From an uncultured Thalassospira sp. (lineage in GTDB: Bacteria > Pseudomonadota > Alphaproteobacteria > Rhodospirillales_A > Thalassospiraceae), in contig CAMPHD010000080.1 of assembly GCA_946885765.1 (NCBI GenBank), positions 1 to 10,471 on the forward strand: a stretch of DNA of 10,471 nt. The letters are read 5' to 3'. Both the position numbers and the translations under genes were made by a program. The notes below the pieces were generated by a model that was not told the DNA's origin, did no database searches, and saw only the letters and a list, made by a program, of their open reading frames with translations. This document shows, piece by piece, positions 1-6,236 of the stretch. Each line of letters starts with the position of its first letter. Positions within the stretch are counted from its first letter, which is position 1.

Positions 1-130
1 CGTTTAACCATCCCTGACCTCGATTTATTCTTGTTTATGGATCACGGCGCTGATGGCGGGCGCGCCGGTTAATCGATATAAATTCCCTATCGTTTTTTTG
101 CGGTTCTGACCAGCGGGAATGATCCGGGCA
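1..130. other. Intergenic stretch at window edge
   Basis: No convincing gene is seen. It lies beyond the asd terminator. On the minus strand an ATG at 9-11 is preceded by a GAGG sequence at a reasonable spacing, so a minus-strand gene could begin at the very edge. Only three codons are inside the window, so this cannot be judged. Confidence 0.4.
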
Positions 131-159
131 AAAAGAAACCCGCCGGGATCGGCGGGTTT
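131..159 (-). terminator. Rho-independent terminator of asd
   Basis: On the minus strand, 9-bp arms AAACCCGCC (plus strand 136-144 and 151-159) close a 6-nt loop and are followed by CTTTTT (131-136). The hairpin begins about 25 nt after the asd stop codon, so it is a standard intrinsic terminator for asd. Confidence 0.85.
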
Positions 160-183
160 CAAAGACGTTCATTGAGGTCGCGA

Positions 184-1203
184 TTATTTCTTTGGCAGAT
201 ATTCCGCGACCAGCATTTCGGCGATCTGAACCGCGTTAAGGGCGGCACCTTTACGCAGGTTGTCGCCAACACACCAAAGCGAAAGCCCGTTTTCAACCGT
301 CGGGTCCTTGCGCACGCGCGAAACGAAAACATTGTCCTCGCCCTGGACTTCCTGGGGGGTGACATATCCCTCGTCCTGGCGGTAATCGACCACGGAAACG
401 CCGGGGAAATCCTTCATTGCCTTGCGCGCTTCTTCGACCGTGACCGGCTGTTCGAATTCGATATTCACCGCTTCGGCATGGCCGACAAAGACCGGAACGC
501 GAACGCAGGTCGCATGAACCGCGATATCCGGATCAAGGATTTTGCGGGTTTCGGCGGTCATTTTCCATTCTTCGCGGGTCGCGCCATCATCCATGAATTC
601 GTCGATATGCGGGATGACGTTAAAGGCGATCTGTTTGGTGAACTGTTCCTTGACCGGCAGATCGTTGACGTAAATGCCCTTGGTCTGGTTGAACAGCTCA
701 TCCATCGCCAACCGACCGGCACCGGAAACCGACTGATAGGTTGAAACCACAACGCGTTTGATCGGTTGCAGGTCATGCAGGGGTTTAAGCGCCATGACCA
801 TCTGAATGGTCGAGCAGTTCGGATTGGCGATGATGTTTTTCTTGGCGTAACCGGCCAGTGCGGCACCATTTACCTCTGGCACGACAAGTGGTACGCCCGG
901 TTCCATGCGCCAGTAGCTGGAATTGTCGATGACAACGCAGCCTGCGGCAGCAGCCTTGGGTGCAAGCGTTTTGGCCGTTGCGCCACCAGCCGAGAACAGC
1001 GCGATATCGACCTTGGAAAAGTCGAAGGTTGCGGCATCCAAGACCTTGAGTTCCTTGTCACCGTAATCCAGTTCGCGGCCGACCGAACGTGAGGAGGCGA
1101 GTGCGAAAACTTCGTCAGCCGGGAATGCGCGTTCTTCAAGGGTGTTGAGCATCTCGCGCCCGACATTTCCGGTCGCGCCGACAACGGCGATTTTATAGCC
1201 CAT
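184..1203 (-). CDS. asd: Aspartate-semialdehyde dehydrogenase
   Basis: This 339-aa cytoplasmic enzyme reduces L-aspartyl-4-phosphate to aspartate semialdehyde with NADPH, the branch point to lysine/diaminopimelate, threonine and methionine. The N-terminal nucleotide-binding loop is GATGNVG (residues 9-15). The catalytic cysteine is C130 in NPNCST, and the likely catalytic histidine is H242 in VGHAEAVN. A substrate-binding arginine probably lies in RVPVFVGH (from R235). Length is normal for the family and nothing is truncated. The ATG at 1203 is supported by GAGG six bases upstream. The gene stands alone on its strand here, with its own terminator. leuB lies about 3.8 kb upstream on the same strand, beyond the plus-strand block. 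Confidence 0.96.
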   Translation of the reverse strand: MGYKIAVVGATGNVGREMLNTLEERAFPADEVFALASSRSVGRELDYGDKELKVLDAATFDFSKVDIALFSAGGATAKTLAPKAAAAGCVVIDNSSYWRMEPGVPLVVPEVNGAALAGYAKKNIIANPNCSTIQMVMALKPLHDLQPIKRVVVSTYQSVSGAGRLAMDELFNQTKGIYVNDLPVKEQFTKQIAFNVIPHIDEFMDDGATREEWKMTAETRKILDPDIAVHATCVRVPVFVGHAEAVNIEFEQPVTVEEARKAMKDFPGVSVVDYRQDEGYVTPQEVQGEDNVFVSRVRKDPTVENGLSLWCVGDNLRKGAALNAVQIAEMLVAEYLPKK

Positions 1204-1409
1204 CAGGAGCCTCTTTCAGTCATTCTGGCGATGCTTATACATATCCCCCTTCTTTGGTAGGGGTGTGTGCATTTTGCATATGCCTATGGATAATCATCTG
1301 TGCAGCATGGGGCGAGATGTAAGGTTTTATCGAGGTCCGCGCAAGGAGATCATTGGCTTTTACCTCTTGAGATTGCAAAAAAATCTGGCAGAATTATCCA
1401 TGGGGTTCG

Positions 1410-1555
1410 AGCACCGAACCCTAAATCAGAATCGTTCGGCCCCGGCTTTGAGTTTTCTGTTTTCACGGTCCGTGGCGCGCGGCCTTCTGACTGCGCAGTT
1501 TTGTACTTCCTTTTCGAACGATTGACCAAACGATCCTGATTTAGGGTCCGGTGCT
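1410..1555. repeat. 146-nt element with 27-nt inverted arms
   Basis: The arms at 1410-1436 and 1529-1555 are inverted copies identical at 25 of 27 positions, separated by 92 nt. The two differences would be A-C mismatches in a plus-strand RNA but G-U wobbles in a minus-strand RNA, so a minus-strand transcript could pair over the whole arm. The interior holds smaller palindromes: CACGG-T-CCGTG at 1464-1474 and CTGCGCAG at 1491-1498. A second copy of the inner arm, CGAACGATT at 1515-1523, can pair instead with 1430-1438. It could be a MITE-like remnant, a structured leader or a small RNA. No clear target-site duplication is seen. Confidence 0.7.
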
Positions 1556-1558
1556 TAT

Positions 1559-1582
1559 GTGAAACCCGGTGACGGGTTTCAC
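1559..1582 (+). promoter_or_regulatory. Leader hairpin upstream of cfa
   Basis: A perfect 10-bp stem (GTGAAACCCG, 1559-1568, with 1573-1582) closes a GTGA loop, which is a GNRA-type tetraloop in RNA. No U-tract follows, so it is not a terminator. It ends 38 nt before the cfa ATG. A role in mRNA stability or translation is an inference. Confidence 0.55.
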
Positions 1583-1620
1583 GTGGGGCGATGGCATTTC
1601 CGGCTTAAAAAGGACGGCAG

Positions 1621-2856
1621 ATGACGTACCCGATGACACTGGACTGGACACAGAAAAAGGTTCTCGATTTTTTCCGGGAACATGTTGCGCGTGGAACACT
1701 GGTATTCCGGGCGGACGATAGGCACGAGATTGTTCTGGGGGATGGCAGCGATCCCAGGGCAACAATGACGGTACCCAACTGGACCGATACGCTGAAAATG
1801 GCGCTAAGCCCCGATCCGGGATTTGGCGAATCCTATATGCGTGGCGGTTTCGATGTTGTTTCCGGCGAGATGGAAGATCTGATCAGGGTCTTGCGGCTTA
1901 ATTTCGAAGGCGGCCATTCGGCAAACGGATTTGGCCTTTTTATCGAAAAGCTGCAGGCGCTTAAATTCCAGATCGCACAGTTTACCTCGGTCAAGGCCGC
2001 GTCACGGCGCGTTCGCCATCATTATGATATCGGCAATGATCTTTATACCCGTTTCCTTGATCCGGAAATGCAGTATTCCTGCGCCTTCTGGGATGATGGT
2101 GCCCAGACGCTGGAAGAAGCGCAAAACCGCAAAATGACCCTGACGACCCAACGGCTCAAGATTGATCAACCCGATCTTCGGGTGGTTGATATTGGCTGTG
2201 GCTGGGGCGGGCTTAGCCGCTTTATCCGGCGCACGACCGGGGCGGAGGTGCATGGCATTACGCTTTCGACCGAGCAATATAACTGGGCGTTGGAGCGGAA
2301 GGCGGAACTGCCTGATAATTTCCACGAAGGTCTTGATTATCATCTTCTGGATTATCGGTTGTTTGCCGATGCGAATGCCGAAAAATATGACCGGGTTGTT
2401 TCGGTTGGCATGTTTGAACATGTCGGGCGGCCACAATTCAAAACCTATTTCGAGAAGGTCGGCCAATTGCTGAAGGTTGGCGGGCGGGCCGTGATCCACT
2501 CGATCATAAAGCCGCGCCCGGAATTCACATCGCCCTGGATTGATCGCTATATCTTTCCGGGGGGATATATCCCGGCGGTGCACGAAGTGATCGAAGCCGC
2601 CGAGAATGCCGACCTTAAAGTCGAAGCATCGCATTTCCATGCCGGACTGAACTATGCCCGAACGTTGATGGCATGGCGCGACCGGTTCCGCGATATTGCC
2701 GATCAGCTTGACCCGGAAAAATACGACACCGAGTTTAAACGGATGTGGGAGTTTTATCTGGCGGGCTGCATCAATGCCTTTGACGAACGCGAAGGCGGCG
2801 GTGGCATGCGGGTCGGGCAGTTTGTTTTCACCAAACCCGGCTATCGTTTTACGTAA
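1621..2856 (+). CDS. cfa: Cyclopropane-fatty-acyl-phospholipid synthase
   Basis: This 411-aa SAM-dependent enzyme adds a methylene across the double bond of unsaturated acyl chains in membrane phospholipids. The product typically accumulates in stationary phase or under acid, salt or solvent stress. Residues 1-120 form the N-terminal lipid-binding region. HHYDIGNDLY (133-142) is a typical CFA synthase motif. The SAM-binding motif I is VVDIGCGWGG (188-197). VGMFEHVG (262-269) and FPGGYIPA (312-319) follow, and the likely active-site cysteine is C383 in YLAGCINAF. Length is close to other family members. The ATG at 1621 has AAGGA six bases upstream. It is the first gene of the plus-strand block, with no sign that it shares a transcript with asd. 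Confidence 0.93.
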   Translation: MTYPMTLDWTQKKVLDFFREHVARGTLVFRADDRHEIVLGDGSDPRATMTVPNWTDTLKMALSPDPGFGESYMRGGFDVVSGEMEDLIRVLRLNFEGGHSANGFGLFIEKLQALKFQIAQFTSVKAASRRVRHHYDIGNDLYTRFLDPEMQYSCAFWDDGAQTLEEAQNRKMTLTTQRLKIDQPDLRVVDIGCGWGGLSRFIRRTTGAEVHGITLSTEQYNWALERKAELPDNFHEGLDYHLLDYRLFADANAEKYDRVVSVGMFEHVGRPQFKTYFEKVGQLLKVGGRAVIHSIIKPRPEFTSPWIDRYIFPGGYIPAVHEVIEAAENADLKVEASHFHAGLNYARTLMAWRDRFRDIADQLDPEKYDTEFKRMWEFYLAGCINAFDEREGGGGMRVGQFVFTKPGYRFT

Positions 2857-2865
2857 AAACATGTC

Positions 2866-2896
2866 GGTCGGGCTGTCGTTTTGCGATGGCCCGACC
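2866..2896 (+). terminator. Hairpin after cfa, probable terminator
   Basis: GGTCGGGC (2866-2873) pairs with GCCCGACC (2889-2896) about 10 nt after the cfa stop. The following bases, CATATATA, are AT-rich but not a proper U-tract, so termination may be weak or Rho-assisted. Confidence 0.45.
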
Positions 2897-2944
2897 CATA
2901 TATACCCAATGTTCAAACGGGCCGCAGAGTCCGAACCTGATAAT

Positions 2945-2974
2945 GCGTGTCGTGGGTCAACCGGCACGACACGC
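2945..2974 (+). promoter_or_regulatory. Leader hairpin upstream of the 3013 gene
   Basis: A perfect 10-bp stem (GCGTGTCGTG, 2945-2954, with 2965-2974) closes a 10-nt loop and is not followed by a U-tract. It ends 38 nt before the next ATG, the same distance as the cfa leader hairpin. It could also be a protein-binding palindrome. Confidence 0.5.
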
Positions 2975-3012
2975 GATGTTCATACCCGGTTGTTCCTTCG
3001 GGAGGAAACAAC

Positions 3013-3438
3013 ATGCTGAACATGACACACCGGGATAACCCGGTTCCACGTGCATATTCCACCCAGATCACCCACCGTGCCGGACCCCATATCGGCCGCG
3101 TTGACGACTATGTCCGGGCCCTTAAATCAATCGATATGTCGAGTTGCGAACGCGATATGCTGCGTGCCCATGCCAAGGCACCGGGGCGCGAAATCACCGG
3201 TAACCAGCTTGCCAATACCATTGGTCATTTCGGATCGCGGATCGGGAACAAGAAATACGGCAAACTGGCCGGCAAGATTGCGGCAGCGGCCGAATTGCCG
3301 ACCTGCAAATCCGATGTCAGCGACTATCTGGCGGCGGTCTTTACCCTTGCCGATGGTGAACAGCAAAATAGCGAGGATTGGCATTGGGTGATGCATGACG
3401 AGGTGGTCGAGGCGCTTAAAAAGGCCCGGATCGTCTAG
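3013..3438 (+). CDS. Conserved-looking protein of unknown function
   Basis: This is a 141-aa soluble, basic protein with no signal peptide or membrane segment. The ATG at 3013 follows a strong GGAGG seven bases upstream, which favours a real gene. The middle part, with CERDMLRAHAKAPGREIT followed by NQLANTIG and YGKLAGKI, resembles a small helical domain I recall from uncharacterised proteins and from N-terminal parts of some HNH-type nuclease proteins. The ending WHWVMHDEVVEALKKARIV fits the same pattern. No nuclease motif is present, so no activity is claimed. Its position between cfa and the CMD gene says little, because hairpins separate it on both sides. Confidence 0.8.
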   Translation: MLNMTHRDNPVPRAYSTQITHRAGPHIGRVDDYVRALKSIDMSSCERDMLRAHAKAPGREITGNQLANTIGHFGSRIGNKKYGKLAGKIAAAAELPTCKSDVSDYLAAVFTLADGEQQNSEDWHWVMHDEVVEALKKARIV

Positions 3439-3450
3439 TTTCTAGCTGAT

Positions 3451-3468
3451 GGGCAAAGTTTTTTGCCC
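3451..3468 (+). terminator. Short hairpin after the 3013 gene
   Basis: GGGCAAA (3451-3457) pairs with TTTGCCC (3462-3468) around a GTTT loop, 12 nt after the stop codon. The T-run lies within the hairpin, not after it, so this is a weak or non-canonical terminator. Confidence 0.35.
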
Positions 3469-3473
3469 CGATG

Positions 3474-3500
3474 TGTAACACGGAGCAAAGCTGTTTCGTC
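3474..3500 (+). promoter_or_regulatory. Candidate ECF41-type promoter of the CMD gene
   Basis: TGTAACA (3474-3480), a 16-nt spacer and CGTC (3497-3500) lie about 50 nt before the CMD start codon. The reported ECF41 consensus is TGTCACA-N16-CGTC, so this matches 10 of 11 fixed bases with the exact spacing. An ECF41-type sigma factor is encoded just downstream. Start-site position and direct recognition are inferred. Confidence 0.7.
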
Positions 3501-3502
3501 CT

Positions 3503-3536
3503 GATTGCAGAGGGGGATTTCCCCCGGTTTGCAATC
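3503..3536 (+). promoter_or_regulatory. Leader hairpin at the CMD mRNA 5' end
   Basis: GATTGCA (3503-3509) pairs with TGCAATC (3530-3536), and inside it GGGGGA (3512-3517) pairs with TCCCCC (3520-3525). Transcription from the candidate ECF promoter would begin about here, so the mRNA would start with this structure, directly ahead of the ribosome-binding site GGAG at 3539-3542. Confidence 0.5.
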
Positions 3537-3549
3537 ACGGAGAAGTACA

Positions 3550-3984
3550 ATGAGCCGTTTTAATTTTCCGAAATCCAGCCCGAAACTTTTTGAAGGGATG
3601 CTGGGACTTGCCGGCAAGCTCGAAGAAAATCCGCTGATCCCGCGCGTTCTGCGTGATCTGGTCGAATGCCGCGTGTCGCAAATCAATAATTGTTCCCATT
3701 GCCTGCGCATGCATTCCAAAAGCCATGCCGATCATGGTGGGGACGTTATCAAGGTGACCATGCTGGCGGTCTGGCGTGCAGCCAAGGGATATGACGAGGC
3801 GGAGCGTGCAGCACTTGATTGGGCGGAATGCCTGACCGAAGCGGTTGATCAGGACCGCATTTCGCAAAGCTACCGCAATCTTGTCGATCATTTTGAAGAA
3901 GCCGCGATTTCAGAGCTGACCTGTATCATTTCAACGATGAATGCCTGGAACCGTCTTGGTATTGCACAGCATGAGTTTGCCTGA
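3550..3984 (+). CDS. AhpD-like carboxymuconolactone decarboxylase family protein
   Basis: This 144-aa protein belongs to the CMD/AhpD fold family of small all-helical proteins. Many members have thiol-disulfide or peroxide-related activity through a CxxC pair. The core is at residues 41-55: C48, H50, C51 and H55 in NCSHCLRMH match the AhpD C130/H132/C133/H137 pattern. The AhpD proton-relay glutamate twelve residues before the first cysteine appears to be aspartate here (D36). The ATG at 3550 has GGAG seven bases upstream. It sits just upstream of an ECF41-type sigma factor and has a matching promoter, so it is probably the sigma factor's target. The substrate is unknown, and decarboxylase activity should not be assumed from the family name. 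Confidence 0.9.
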   Translation: MSRFNFPKSSPKLFEGMLGLAGKLEENPLIPRVLRDLVECRVSQINNCSHCLRMHSKSHADHGGDVIKVTMLAVWRAAKGYDEAERAALDWAECLTEAVDQDRISQSYRNLVDHFEEAAISELTCIISTMNAWNRLGIAQHEFA

Positions 3985-4000
3985 TCACAGCGTCCGATCT

Positions 4001-4029
4001 GATAGGCTCTTTGCTTCGTCAGGCCTATC
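4001..4029 (+). other. Inverted repeat downstream of the CMD gene
   Basis: GATAGGC (4001-4007) and GCCTATC (4023-4029) form a 7-bp stem with a 15-nt loop, 16 nt after the CMD stop. No U-tract follows. It is the first of two hairpins in the 115-nt gap before the sigma factor gene. Confidence 0.35.
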
Positions 4030-4050
4030 GGGCAGGATGACGACCAAGTC

Positions 4051-4077
4051 AGCGATACGGGCATGTCCCGTATCGCT
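4051..4077 (+). terminator. Strong hairpin between CMD and sigma factor genes
   Basis: A perfect 11-bp stem (AGCGATACGGG, 4051-4061, with 4067-4077) closes a 5-nt loop and is followed by TCATGTGTTTG, only moderately T-rich. It ends 22 nt before the sigma factor ATG. It could be a partial terminator that lowers read-through from the CMD promoter into the sigma gene, or a leader structure. Confidence 0.45.
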
Positions 4078-4099
4078 TCATGTGTTTGACGGGGATCGC

Positions 4100-4984
4100 A
4101 TGGCAGATCAGGTTTTCGAAACCCATCGCGGACGGTTGCATGCGCTTGCCTATCGTATGCTGGGCAGTCATGCCGATGCCGAGGATGCGGTGCAGGATGT
4201 CTGGCTGCGCTGGCGCGCAACGGCAAAGGATGACATCCGCGATGCTACCGGTTGGCTCGTGCGGGTATGCAGCAATATATGCCTTGATGTTCTAAAATCG
4301 GCACGCCGCCAGCGCGAAAATTATGTCGGCCAATGGCTGCCCGAACCATGGGCGCCAGTGATTGAGGCTGAGGCGGAAAACAATCTGATCGAACGTGATG
4401 GTTTGGGGCAGGCCTATGTCATGATGCTGGAACGTTTAGGACCGGTTGAACGGGTGGCTCTTGTCCTGCATGACGTTTTTGACTGGTCACACGAAGATAT
4501 TGCCCCGGTGATCGAGCGGACGGAAAATAATACGCGACAAATCCTGTTTCGGGCACGACGCAAGGTGAATCGCGAACATGATCACGATCCAACCCCGGTT
4601 CCCGATAGTGCGAGGGCAGATAAAGGACAGGTTGCCGCATTTGTCGAGGCGCTGATTGGCGGCGACCTGCATGCCATCATTGGCCAACTGGCACCGGATG
4701 TGATCATGCATTCAGATGGTGGGGGCAAGGCCTCGGCCGCAGTTAATCCGGTTTACGGTGCGGAAAATGTTGCGCGCTTCTTTGTCGGTGTCTGGCGCAA
4801 GAAGGCCGAAAATGCGGTTGAAAGTATCGCGTTTGACGGAAAAGATTACTGGATGCTGCTCCATGAAGGCGACCGTCTGGTAACCGCGGTTGGATTGGCG
4901 CAAAAAGATGGTGCGGTGGTCGATATCTTCATTCACCGGAACCCGGACAAGCTCGTTTTCCTTGAACATCTGGGGCGGTCATAA
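4100..4984 (+). CDS. ECF41-group RNA polymerase sigma factor with SnoaL-like C-terminal domain
   Basis: This 294-aa sigma-70 family protein directs RNA polymerase to its own promoter class. Region 2 spans about residues 5-70, including HADAEDAVQDVWLRW. Region 4 spans about 105-158, with the helix-turn-helix around WSHEDIAPVIERTENNTRQ. The hallmarks of group ECF41 are all present: WLPEP (79-83) in the linker, then a SnoaL/NTF2-like C-terminal domain (about 175-290) with DGGGK (206-210) and NPDK (281-284). In studied ECF41 proteins this domain modulates activity in place of a separate anti-sigma factor, and none is seen here. The ATG at 4100 starts directly before region 2, with a modest GGGG five bases upstream. 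The frame is open to 3941, but that would overlap the CMD gene. Confidence 0.93.
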   Translation: MADQVFETHRGRLHALAYRMLGSHADAEDAVQDVWLRWRATAKDDIRDATGWLVRVCSNICLDVLKSARRQRENYVGQWLPEPWAPVIEAEAENNLIERDGLGQAYVMMLERLGPVERVALVLHDVFDWSHEDIAPVIERTENNTRQILFRARRKVNREHDHDPTPVPDSARADKGQVAAFVEALIGGDLHAIIGQLAPDVIMHSDGGGKASAAVNPVYGAENVARFFVGVWRKKAENAVESIAFDGKDYWMLLHEGDRLVTAVGLAQKDGAVVDIFIHRNPDKLVFLEHLGRS

Positions 4985-4985
4985 C

Positions 4986-5014
4986 AAAAGGCCGGATCAT
5001 TGATCCGGCCTTTT
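4986..5014. terminator. Bidirectional terminator between sigma factor gene and leuB
   Basis: A perfect 14-bp inverted repeat, AAAAGGCCGGATCA (4986-4999) with 5001-5014, sits between two convergent genes. It ends in TTTT on either strand, so it can stop both the sigma factor transcript, directly after its stop codon, and the leuB transcript, 25 nt after its stop. Confidence 0.9.
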
Positions 5015-5038
5015 GCAATTGGTTTGAAGCTTTTCCGA

Positions 5039-6142
5039 TCAGGAAATTTTATCGAGCTCGTTGATCAGGGATTCGCCCATGACGGTGGTCGAAACCTTGG
5101 CCATGCCCGGCTGCATGATATCAGCAGTACGAAGCCCACCTTTCAGAACGTTCTGAACAGCGGTTTCGATCATGGTTGCATCATCGCCCATGTCGAACGA
5201 ATAACGCAGCATCATGGCAAATGACAGAATGGTTGCCAGCGGGTTTGCGATATCCTGACCGGCGATGTCCGGGGCCGAACCGTGTACCGGCTCGTAAAGC
5301 GCCTTGCGCGCGCCGTTTGCATCGGCAGCACCCAGCGATGCGGATGGCAGCATGCCAAGCGACCCGGTCAGCATGGCAGCACAATCGGAAAGGATATCGC
5401 CAAACATGTTGGTGGTGACCATCACGTCGAACTGTTTCGGGTTACGGACCAGCTGCATGGCGGCGTTATCGACATACATGTGGCTGACGTCGACTTCCGG
5501 GAAGTCCTTGGCAACACGTTCAACAACTTCGCGCCACAGAACGGTCGATTCCAGAACGTTGGCCTTATCGACCGAACACAGGCGTTTGTTGCGTTTCATC
5601 GCCATGTCAAAAGCGACACGGGCGATGCGTTCGACTTCCGGTTCGGAATAAACCAGCGTGTTGAAGCCAAAACGCACACCGTCGCGTTCTTCGATGCCGC
5701 GCGGCTGACCGAAATAGATGCCACCGGTCAATTCGCGCAGGATCATGATATCCAGACCCTTGACGATGTCTTCTTTGAGCGTCGACGCCCCGACAAGCGC
5801 ATCAAACACAAGCGCCGGGCGCAGGTTGGCAAACAGGCCCATTTCCTTGCGGATCTTCAGAAGACCGCGTTCCGGCTTGATATCGAACGGAAGATTATCC
5901 CATTTCGGACCGCCAACAGCACCAAGCAGAACCGCATCGGCGGCCATGGCATCGGCAAGCGTTTCGTCGGTCAGCGGATTGTTGTGCGCGTCAATCGAAG
6001 CCCCGCCGATCAGACCTTCGGTGATTTCGAAATTGACATTACGCTTCTTGGCCATCCAGTCCATGACGCGCTGAACCTGACGCATGACTTCGGGGCCAAT
6101 GCCGTCGCCGGGCAGCATCAGAACTTTTTTGGTGGTGCTCAT
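5039..6142 (-). CDS. leuB: 3-isopropylmalate dehydrogenase
   Basis: This 367-aa cytoplasmic enzyme oxidises (2R,3S)-3-isopropylmalate with NAD to a product that decarboxylates to 2-oxoisocaproate, the last step specific to leucine. GDGIGPEV lies at 12-19. Substrate arginines are in the R98/R108/R136 area. The [10 protein letters not shown] stretch (136-145) carries the catalytic tyrosine Y143, and K193 in VDKANVLE is the catalytic lysine. NMFGDILSD (245-253) is the family signature, with metal-binding aspartates. GSAPDIAG (288-295) is the cofactor loop of NAD enzymes. The ATG at 6142 is preferred, with AAGGA seven bases upstream. An in-frame TTG one codon earlier would crowd that site. It follows leuD across a 94-nt gap that contains a terminator-like hairpin. 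Confidence 0.96.
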   Translation of the reverse strand: MSTTKKVLMLPGDGIGPEVMRQVQRVMDWMAKKRNVNFEITEGLIGGASIDAHNNPLTDETLADAMAADAVLLGAVGGPKWDNLPFDIKPERGLLKIRKEMGLFANLRPALVFDALVGASTLKEDIVKGLDIMILRELTGGIYFGQPRGIEERDGVRFGFNTLVYSEPEVERIARVAFDMAMKRNKRLCSVDKANVLESTVLWREVVERVAKDFPEVDVSHMYVDNAAMQLVRNPKQFDVMVTTNMFGDILSDCAAMLTGSLGMLPSASLGAADANGARKALYEPVHGSAPDIAGQDIANPLATILSFAMMLRYSFDMGDDATMIETAVQNVLKGGLRTADIMQPGMAKVSTTVMGESLINELDKIS

Positions 6143-6190
6143 CAAACAATCCTTCCCAGATATTATCGGGGCCGTTCACCCCGTATCGAC

Positions 6191-6228
6191 AAAAAGGGCG
6201 GCAAACCGTTCTGGCCTGGCCTGCCGCC
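6191..6228 (-). terminator. Terminator-like hairpin between leuD and leuB
   Basis: On the minus strand GGCGGCA (plus 6222-6228) pairs with TGCCGCC (plus 6197-6203) and is followed by CTTTTTG (plus 6190-6196). The hairpin begins 8 nt after the leuD stop. It should end much of the leuC-leuD transcript, so leuB probably has its own promoter or is expressed by read-through. A weak candidate -10, GATAAT, lies about 20 nt before the leuB ATG. Confidence 0.7.
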
Positions 6229-6236
6229 ACTTTGAA

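Larger units (their letters stand above)
1204..1620. other. Divergent asd/cfa intergenic region
   Basis: This 417-nt noncoding stretch must carry the promoters of asd (leftward) and cfa (rightward). A TATAAG-like -10 for asd is visible on the minus strand near 1235, but no good -35 accompanies it. No sigma-70 promoter for cfa stands out. The right half holds the inverted-repeat element at 1410-1555 and the leader hairpin at 1559-1582. Short open frames here lack family features or a ribosome-binding site and were not called. Confidence 0.6.

Noticed and set aside
172..744. Long plus-strand open frame opposite asd
   Set aside because: It is antisense to a clear asd gene, has no family features, and arises from third-position GC bias.
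1265..1525. 86-codon open frame in the asd/cfa intergenic region
   Set aside because: No good ribosome-binding site, unusual composition, and overlap with the inverted-repeat element.
2002..2967. 321-codon minus-strand open frame opposite cfa
   Set aside because: It is antisense to cfa, which has the SAM-binding and CFA synthase motifs.
3941..4099. Earlier start for the sigma factor
   Set aside because: It would overlap the CMD gene and run through two hairpins. Sigma region 2 begins right after the ATG at 4100.
6143..6145. TTG start for leuB one codon upstream
   Set aside because: It would leave only four bases after AAGGA, whereas the ATG at 6142 has better spacing and is a stronger start.
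5282..6235. 317-codon plus-strand open frame opposite leuB
   Set aside because: It mirrors the leuB coding frame. leuB has full catalytic motifs on the other strand.
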